A DNA stretch of 10,282 nt from Oceanospirillaceae bacterium (GTDB taxonomy: Bacteria > Pseudomonadota > Gammaproteobacteria > Pseudomonadales > Balneatricaceae). The stretch covers positions 1 through 10,282 of the forward strand of contig DNNY01000098.1 of NCBI GenBank assembly GCA_003497765.1. Reading direction: 5' to 3'. The notes below the pieces were generated by a model. It had not been told where the DNA came from. It ran no database searches and saw nothing but the letters and a program-made list of their open reading frames with translations. Made by a program: the position numbers and the translations under genes. This document shows positions 5,917 through 10,282 of the stretch, one piece after another (within the stretch, counting starts at the first letter, position 1; every line of letters begins with the position of its first letter).

Positions 5917-7178
5917 TGGCTGTCGGTAATCCTAATCGCCCTAAGGCAGAAAAAGGTGTTATTCGTTGGATCGATGATCGCTTCCCTCTAACCCAAATGT
6001 GGCAGGAGCATATGTCGAAGTACTATGCTGCGCCAGCCAATTTCTGGTATGTGTTTGGGGTATTATCTTTATTGGTACTGGTAAACCAAATAGTTACCGG
6101 TATCTGGCTAACCATGTCCTATGAGCCTTCAGCTGAAGGTGCTTTCGCTTCCGTAGAATATATTATGCGTGATGTGGAAATGGGTTGGCTGATACGCTAT
6201 ATGCACTCAACCGGTGCATCGGCTTTCTTTGTGGTTGTGTATTTGCATATGTTCCGTGGCCTTATGTACGGTTCTTATCAAAAGCCACGTGAGTTGATTT
6301 GGCTATTTGGTATGGCTATCTATTTAGCTCTAATGGCAGAAGGCTTCTTTGGCTATCTATTGCCATGGGGACAAATGTCTTATTGGGGGGCGCAGGTAAT
6401 CTTGTCTTTGGCTGGCGCTATTCCAGTTATTGGTGATGACCTAATGACTTGGGTACGTGGTGACTTCCTGATTTCTGGTATCACCTTGAACCGTTTTTTC
6501 TCTTTGCATGTTATTGCCTTGCCAATTGTGATTTTGGCTCTAGTGGTTTTGCATATCTTAGCCCTGCATGACGTTGGTTCTAACAACCCAGATGGTATTG
6601 ATATTGAGAAGAATAAGGATGAAAACGGCAAACCAGTCGATGGCGTGGCCTTCTTCCCTTATTTGGTAATCAAAGATTTGGTTGCTATTGGTATTTTCTT
6701 AACTGTTTTCTGCCTAATTATATTCTTCTTCCCAGAGGGTGGTGGTTACTTTATAGAGAAGCCAAACTACGAGCCGGCAAACCCACTTAAAACGCCCGAA
6801 CATATAGCTCCGGTTTGGTACTTTACGCCTTACTATTCCATTCTGCGTGCCATTACCTATCCTTTGTTTGGTATGGATGCGAAGTTCTGGGGTGTAGTTG
6901 CTATGGGTGCAGCCATTGCCATCTTATTTGTGATGCCATGGTTAGATCGTAGTCCTGTGAAATCTATGCGTTACAAAGGTTGGTTAAGTCGCATTTGGCT
7001 GATTATCTTTGTTATCAGCTTTATTATCCTTGGATACTTAGGTACTAAGAGTGCAACCCCAGGCCGCACACTACTTGCTCAGTGGTGTACCTTACTGTAC
7101 TTCTTGTACTTTATCCTGATGCCATTCTATACCCGAATGGAAAAAACCAAGCCAGTACCAGAGAGGGTAACAGACTAA
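5916..7178 (+). CDS. petB: Cytochrome b subunit of the bc1 complex
   Basis: This is the integral membrane subunit that holds haems bL and bH and both quinone sites. It has 420 residues in one chain, so the b6 and subunit-IV halves are fused as in all bc1-type proteins. Haem ligands are His97 and His111 in the second helix and His198 and His213 in the fourth. The second pair is 15 residues apart rather than the mitochondrial 14, which I recall also for Pseudomonas cytochrome b. The Qo motif reads P-V-W-Y (299-302) where mitochondria have P-E-W-Y; this too matches my memory of beta- and gammaproteobacterial proteins. GYLLPWGQMSYWGA (146-159) is the other strong signature. Start ATG overlaps the petA stop as TAATG, with ribosome site GGAGG at 5902-5906. 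Confidence 0.97.
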   Translation: MAVGNPNRPKAEKGVIRWIDDRFPLTQMWQEHMSKYYAAPANFWYVFGVLSLLVLVNQIVTGIWLTMSYEPSAEGAFASVEYIMRDVEMGWLIRYMHSTGASAFFVVVYLHMFRGLMYGSYQKPRELIWLFGMAIYLALMAEGFFGYLLPWGQMSYWGAQVILSLAGAIPVIGDDLMTWVRGDFLISGITLNRFFSLHVIALPIVILALVVLHILALHDVGSNNPDGIDIEKNKDENGKPVDGVAFFPYLVIKDLVAIGIFLTVFCLIIFFFPEGGGYFIEKPNYEPANPLKTPEHIAPVWYFTPYYSILRAITYPLFGMDAKFWGVVAMGAAIAILFVMPWLDRSPVKSMRYKGWLSRIWLIIFVISFIILGYLGTKSATPGRTLLAQWCTLLYFLYFILMPFYTRMEKTKPVPERVTD

Positions 7179-7963
7179 TGAAAAAGTTATTGCTAGTTAG
7201 TGCCCTGATATTGGCACCAGTATTTGCTTTGGCCGCTGGTGGTAGTAACGTTAAACTTGATAATATTCAAGTTGATGCCACCAACCATGAGTCTTTGCAG
7301 CGTGGTATGCAGCTTTATGTAAACTACTGTCTGGGTTGTCACTCAGCGCAGTATCAGCGTTATGAGCGTGCCGCCAGAGATTTAGAAATCCCAGCCGATT
7401 TGATGATGGAGCATTTAGTTTTTTCAGGCCAAAAAATTGGTGAGCAGATGACTAATGCTATGGATGCAGATCAAGCCAAAGGCTGGTTTGGTGCGCCACC
7501 ACCAGATTTGACCAATGAAGTTAATCTGCGTGGTGCTGACTGGGTCTACACTTATTTGCGCAGCTTCTATGTGGATGAAAGTCGCCCATATGGAGTTAAT
7601 AATGTGGTTTATCCAAATGTGGGTATGCCTAATGTGCTAGCTGAAGTACAGGGCATTCAGCGTAAAGGCTGTGGCCAAGTACCAATGGTCGACGATAGTG
7701 GCAAGACTGTGTTTGATACTTTAACTGGTAAGCCCATGACTGAAGAAAGTTGTGAAGTGTTACTAGTTGACGAAGGCACAGGTGAGATGACACCTGCTGA
7801 ATTTGATCAGGCTATGTATGACTTGACCAACTTTTTAGCTTATACATCTAAACCTTATTTACAAGAGAGTAAAAGTTTAGGTGTTAAAGTGATTCTCTTC
7901 TTATTATTTATGACGGTAATCTTCTACTTCCTATATAAAGAATACTGGCGAGATATTCACTAA
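7178..7963 (+). CDS. petC: Cytochrome c1 subunit of the bc1 complex
   Basis: This subunit is the membrane-anchored c-type cytochrome that accepts electrons from the Rieske protein and hands them to a soluble cytochrome c. It has 261 residues. Visible: a Sec signal peptide (about 1-20, cut near ALAA), the haem-binding CLGCH (Cys51, Cys54, His55), the distal ligand Met150 in NVGMPNVL, WFGAPPPDL (103-111), and a C-terminal membrane anchor (about 234-253) ending in a short charged cytoplasmic tail. Cys165 and Cys192 flank an acidic insert and could form a disulfide. The start ATG (7178-7180) overlaps the petB stop as TAATG, with GAGAGGG at 7161-7167. The frame is open further upstream inside petB, but the signal peptide fixes this start. 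It is the last gene of petABC. Confidence 0.97.
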   Translation: MKKLLLVSALILAPVFALAAGGSNVKLDNIQVDATNHESLQRGMQLYVNYCLGCHSAQYQRYERAARDLEIPADLMMEHLVFSGQKIGEQMTNAMDADQAKGWFGAPPPDLTNEVNLRGADWVYTYLRSFYVDESRPYGVNNVVYPNVGMPNVLAEVQGIQRKGCGQVPMVDDSGKTVFDTLTGKPMTEESCEVLLVDEGTGEMTPAEFDQAMYDLTNFLAYTSKPYLQESKSLGVKVILFLLFMTVIFYFLYKEYWRDIH

Positions 7964-8008
7964 GTTAAGTTAGGTTGCTGCAAAGAGTTGCCTAAACATC
8001 GTTTTCAT

Positions 8009-8028
8009 AAAGGAATCTGTTTCCTTTT
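8009..8028 (+). terminator. Possible weak terminator after petC
   Basis: AAAGGAA (8009-8015) pairs with TTCCTTT (8021-8027) around TCTGT, and the 3' arm ends in TTTT (8025-8028). It lies 45 bases after petC. The stem has only two G-C pairs, and the T tract is mostly inside the stem, so efficiency would be low; partial readthrough into sspA is possible. Confidence 0.35.
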
Positions 8029-8030
8029 CA

Positions 8031-8068
8031 CGCGACCTTTAAGTATGAAAATTCGTGCTTGGGTCGCG
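8031..8068. repeat. Long two-part hairpin between petC and sspA
   Basis: CGCGACC (8031-8037) pairs perfectly with GGTCGCG (8062-8068). Inside, AAGTATGA (8041-8048) pairs with TTCGTGCTT in register (8053-8060) with two G-U pairs and an AAAT loop. The two helices are separated by TTT against a single G. That gives about 15 pairs within 38 bases, with no T tract after it. Whether it works as RNA (processing, stability, antitermination) or as a DNA site is not known. Confidence 0.5.
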
Positions 8069-8079
8069 TAATAGTTTAC

Positions 8080-8093
8080 AATGCAAATGCATT
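8080..8093. repeat. Short palindrome AATGCA-AA-TGCATT before sspA
   Basis: Two perfect 6-base arms with a 2-base gap lie 27 bases before the sspA start, immediately downstream of a -10 like TACAAT (8077-8082) that lacks a good -35. The position would suit an operator over an sspA start site, but 14 bases of AT-rich symmetry can occur by chance. Confidence 0.25.
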
Positions 8094-8120
8094 AATTTAA
8101 AAATATGAGGTGTAACCACA

Positions 8121-8750
8121 ATGGGTGTCGTCGCCAAACGATCTTCTATGACCTTTTTCTCTGATGGTGCTAGCCACTATAGTCACCGTGTACGTATAGT
8201 GCTGGCAGAAAAGGGGGTTACGGTCGATATTATTGATGTAGATGCGGATCATAAGCCCGAGGATTTGGCTGATCTTAATCCCTACAATAGCCTACCAACT
8301 CTAGTAGATCGTGATCTGGTTTTATATGAAGCCAATGTTATGATGGAATACCTTGATGAGCGTTTCCCTCATCCTCCTTTGCTACCAGTTTATCCGGTGG
8401 CTCGGGCGGAAAGTCGTCTGTATATGTATCGTATAGAGCGCGATTGGTGTCGCTTGGCAGATTTAATTTTGACCTCAATGGACGATGATGAAGTTGAAGC
8501 TGCACAGCAGGAGTTAAGTGATAGCTTAATTGCCACGGCACCTATTTTTGCCGAAAAAGACTTCTTTATGAGTGAAGAATTTACCCTAGTGGATTGTTGT
8601 ATTGCTCCCATCTTGTGGCGTTTGCCACAACTTGGTATTGATCTACCAGAAAAGCAGGCTGCGCCTATGCTTGAGTATATGGAACGTTTATTTGAACGTG
8701 AGGGTTTCCAAGAGAGTCTATCGGAAACTGAACGTGAAATTCGAATCTAA
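8121..8750 (+). CDS. sspA: Stringent starvation protein A
   Basis: SspA is an RNA polymerase-associated protein with a glutathione S-transferase fold. In E. coli it accumulates on starvation, affects stationary-phase and acid-tolerance gene expression, and supports phage P1 late transcription. The product has 209 residues against 212 in E. coli and aligns throughout: [22 protein letters not shown] in the thioredoxin-like N-domain (about 10-80), the conserved surface segment [20 protein letters not shown] (about 81-100, with the Pro-His-Pro at 83-85 thought to contact RNA polymerase), and [18 protein letters not shown] in the helical C-domain. SspA proteins lack glutathione transferase activity. 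The start ATG has GAGG at 8107-8110. sspB follows 12 bases after the stop, so sspAB is an operon; upstream petC is close enough for some readthrough. Confidence 0.96.
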   Translation: MGVVAKRSSMTFFSDGASHYSHRVRIVLAEKGVTVDIIDVDADHKPEDLADLNPYNSLPTLVDRDLVLYEANVMMEYLDERFPHPPLLPVYPVARAESRLYMYRIERDWCRLADLILTSMDDDEVEAAQQELSDSLIATAPIFAEKDFFMSEEFTLVDCCIAPILWRLPQLGIDLPEKQAAPMLEYMERLFEREGFQESLSETEREIRI

Positions 8751-8762
8751 GGCTTAGCGTTG

Positions 8763-9167
8763 ATGCCTGTTACACCAAGTCGTCCCTATCTAATCAGAGC
8801 GCTTTATGAGTGGATTCTGGACAACGACGATGTGCCTTATTTAGTTGTCGATGCTACTCTCGCCTCAGTAATGGTGCCAGAACAGTTTGTGTCCGATGGG
8901 CAAATTATCTTAAATATTGGCCCCGCTGCTGTGCAAACCCTGCAAATGGAAGATGAAGCCATTAGCTTTAGTGCCCGTTTTGGTGGTGTGCCCATGCAGG
9001 TTTATGTGCCAATTCTTGCCGTTAAGGCTATTTATGCCAAACAATCGGGGCAGGGTATGGGTTTTGGTTACGAGCCTGGTATACCTGATCCAGAAGAACC
9101 TGTAACACCCTCGAAATCTGGGCCTGATAAGGCTAAAGGGCGGCCAAACCTTAAAGTTATTAAATAA
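8763..9167 (+). CDS. sspB: ClpXP protease specificity-enhancing factor SspB
   Basis: SspB is the adaptor that binds the ssrA tag on products of stalled ribosomes and delivers them to ClpXP. In E. coli it also delivers the N-terminal RseA fragment made by DegS and the site-2 protease, which links it to the protease at the left of this window. Visible: the dimeric tag-binding domain (about 4-105), with RPYLIRALYEWILDN (7-21), GQIILNI (46-52) and ARFGGVPMQV (71-80). A short Pro/Glu/Ser-rich linker (about 105-125) leads to the ClpX-docking tail GRPNLKVIK (126-134). It has 134 residues versus 165 in E. coli, the loss being in the linker. The start is the ATG at 8763; an in-frame TTG sits directly before it at 8760. 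AAGG at 8749-8752 is the probable ribosome site. Confidence 0.95.
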   Translation: MPVTPSRPYLIRALYEWILDNDDVPYLVVDATLASVMVPEQFVSDGQIILNIGPAAVQTLQMEDEAISFSARFGGVPMQVYVPILAVKAIYAKQSGQGMGFGYEPGIPDPEEPVTPSKSGPDKAKGRPNLKVIK

Positions 9168-9206
9168 GCTCCTATGTTATTTTGGTAATTGATCTTAGAA
9201 CGTATT

Positions 9207-9239
9207 AAAAAAGGGTTAGATACTATCTAACCCTTTTTT
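9207..9239. terminator. Bidirectional terminator between sspB and the lipoprotein gene
   Basis: AAAAAAGGGTTAGA (9207-9220) pairs perfectly with TCTAACCCTTTTTT (9226-9239), giving a 14-bp stem with loop TACTA. The T tract on each strand is supplied by the A/T arms, so it works both for sspB from the left and for the convergent lipoprotein gene from the right. Confidence 0.9.
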
Positions 9240-9264
9240 AGTAGGTGATTGATGGATATCTTTC

Positions 9265-9837
9265 TTAGTCAATATACTCAAAGACTTTAACAATCTTTTG
9301 CACGCCTCGAGCACGACTAGCAATATCTATTGACCATTTTGCCTCTGCTTGGGTAACTAAGCCCATTAAATATACCACCCCACTTTCTGTAAATACTTTG
9401 ACGCGGGTTGCGGGAAATTGTGTTTCGCCAATCATCATCGCTTTAACTTGGGTTGTGATTAGGGCGTCATTGGCGCGCACAAGGGCTTTCGAAGTCGGTC
9501 CGATGGTTAATGCGTTATGCACTTTACGCACGTTTACCACAAGCTGAGTTTTGGCTCCTGCAAGCACACGTGTATCTTCACTGGGTACTTGACCAGTGAG
9601 CAATACAATGCCGTTAAATGAAACGACATTAAAGTGGGCATCGCGCAATAAGCTAGAAGAGCGGCGGATACTGTCAGTAGCAATATTTTCTATAAGTTGG
9701 TCATTATATACTGTGCCCAAGGAGCGACTGCCCTCATTAATAACTATAGGCTCACTGCTAAGATTCGCTGGTGAGCAAGCCACTATTAGGCTTGCAGCTA
9801 ATAAGACCATGGTTAATTTGCAAAATTGCTTAAACAT
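9265..9837 (-). CDS. dolP: BON-domain outer-membrane lipoprotein (DolP/YraP family)
   Basis: This is a lipoprotein with two BON domains, like E. coli DolP (YraP), which supports outer-membrane integrity and assembly and binds anionic phospholipid. With the chosen start it has 190 residues (E. coli 191). Visible: an N-terminal signal of about 20 residues with lipobox IVAC and lipidation Cys21 followed by Ser, with no Asp at +2 (so outer-membrane sorting is expected). BON1 (about 46-112) contains NGIVLLTGQVPS, and BON2 (about 122-188) contains SGVVYLMGLVTQAEA and ends ARGVQKIVKVFEYID, all family-like. The ATG at 9835-9837 is preferred because GGGAG (9849-9853) lies 11 bases upstream and the signal peptide is then normal. 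An ATG at 9844-9846 would add three residues. It begins one base after the upstream gene's stop, so the two are cotranscribed. YraP is a sigma-E target in E. coli; no promoter is seen here. Confidence 0.9.
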   Translation of the reverse strand: MFKQFCKLTMVLLAASLIVACSPANLSSEPIVINEGSRSLGTVYNDQLIENIATDSIRRSSSLLRDAHFNVVSFNGIVLLTGQVPSEDTRVLAGAKTQLVVNVRKVHNALTIGPTSKALVRANDALITTQVKAMMIGETQFPATRVKVFTESGVVYLMGLVTQAEAKWSIDIASRARGVQKIVKVFEYID

Positions 9838-9838
9838 A

Positions 9839-10282
9839 CTATTCATTGCTCCCAAATAGTTGGTAATCAATTAAATCACTGATCATCAATGCCACCATTA
9901 ATTGTTGTTGTAGTAGGGTAGCAAAACGCTCACCTGGCACAGCGATAGTAATATCATCTGGTACTAAGACTGCATCCAATTGTTGCATCTGTTGGCTACC
10001 AATTACAATTACTTGCATATCTTGTGCATGGGCGGCTTGCACAGCTTGCACAACAATGCTTGAATCCTGAGGTCCAGCCAATATTACTAGCACATCTCCT
10101 GCTTGCCCAAGAGTCGTTATTTGCCTTGCAAATAACTCTTGTTTTGGGTGTTGGTGCATAAGGGTGCTTTGCAGAGCGCTGTCGGCACCAATATGCAAGG
10201 CTGGTAGGGCAGGTCGATCTTGTCCATGACGTGACATCAGAGCATTACAAAAATGTGATGCGTTAGCGTTATGGTGACCGTC
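9839..10282 (-). CDS. SIS-domain protein, DiaA/GmhA-like, cut by the window edge
   Basis: The gene enters from the right edge; 147 residues are visible and roughly the first 50 of about 196 are missing. It matches DiaA, the homotetrameric SIS-domain protein that binds DnaA and promotes orderly initiation at oriC. Support: NASHF near the edge, RPALPALHIGAD, ELFARQITTLGQAGDVLVIL, VVQAVQAAHAQDMQVIVI and the C-terminal SDLIDYQLFGSNE, plus its usual place beside the BON lipoprotein gene. Several ligand-loop residues are not conserved: GHHN stands where relatives have GGSA, AGPQDSS where they have STSGNS, and the Glu/His of the C-terminal helix in GmhA-like proteins is replaced by Gln/Leu. Isomerase activity is therefore unlikely, and a DiaA role is inferred from family and context. 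The ATG at 10235-10237 is internal, since the homology continues upstream to the edge. The stop TAG is one base before the lipoprotein start. Confidence 0.82.
   Translation of the reverse strand, partial: DGHHNANASHFCNALMSRHGQDRPALPALHIGADSALQSTLMHQHPKQELFARQITTLGQAGDVLVILAGPQDSSIVVQAVQAAHAQDMQVIVIGSQQMQQLDAVLVPDDITIAVPGERFATLLQQQLMVALMISDLIDYQLFGSNE

Noticed and set aside
7082..7177. Extension of petC into the 3' end of petB
   Set aside because: The signal peptide and TAATG overlap clearly place the start at 7178; the upstream frame is a shadow of petB.
10238..10282. Treating the ATG at 10235-10237 as the start of a short complete SIS protein
   Set aside because: The frame is open to the edge, and NASHF with the preceding loop aligns with DiaA upstream of that Met, so the gene is truncated by the window and not short.
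1..10282. A hidden defence, mobile or biosynthetic system in the window
   Set aside because: Every long reading frame belongs to a conserved housekeeping family in a familiar gene order. No repeats array, transposase, integrase, attachment site or compositional break was seen, and the opposite-strand ORFs are shadows of these genes.

Overview
The window is a stretch of conserved housekeeping chromosome from a gammaproteobacterium. GC content looks moderate (mid-40s % by eye, not computed). Protein identities are recognised from family motifs and remembered E. coli and Pseudomonas sequences. The combination of an AlgW/DegS protease, zapE/zapG, rplM-rpsI, a petABC cytochrome bc1 operon, sspA-sspB, a BON-domain lipoprotein and a DiaA-like SIS protein matches, as I remember it, the Pseudomonas-type arrangement. 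E. coli keeps much of the same order but lacks petABC. A non-enteric, respiring, probably aquatic or marine gammaproteobacterium is the best guess; genus cannot be read from this window.

Layout, left to right. Positions 21-1160 (-) hold an envelope-stress protease (algW/degS). It is divergent from a Nif3/YbgI-family metal protein (1289-2050, +), which converges on the ATPase zapE (2073-3170, -). zapE is divergent from zapG/yhcB (3416-3916, +). A strong-looking promoter with a GC-rich discriminator and a structured leader precedes rplM-rpsI (4198-5029, +), which ends in a clear intrinsic terminator (5049-5075). A 290-base gap with two dyads and a candidate -10 box leads into petA-petB-petC (5320-7963, +), whose genes are joined by TAATG overlaps. 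A 157-base gap with a long hairpin separates petC from sspA-sspB (8121-9167, +). A symmetrical terminator (9207-9239) serves both sspB and the convergent dolP-like lipoprotein gene (9265-9837, -). The SIS-domain gene (9839-10282, -) is cut by the right edge.

The genes fall into four working groups: ribosome assembly (L13, S9); quinol oxidation and proton translocation in the inner membrane (Rieske protein, cytochrome b, cytochrome c1); stress and proteolysis control (AlgW/DegS, SspA, the ClpXP adaptor SspB, DolP); and division or replication control (ZapE, ZapG, DiaA-like).

I see no mobile element, CRISPR array, tRNA, rRNA, defence cassette or prophage gene. No gap between genes exceeds 300 bases. 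I found no new multi-gene system. The most unusual points are a DiaA-like SIS protein whose sugar-phosphate loops look eroded, and intergenic dyads and hairpins in front of rplM, petA and sspA.
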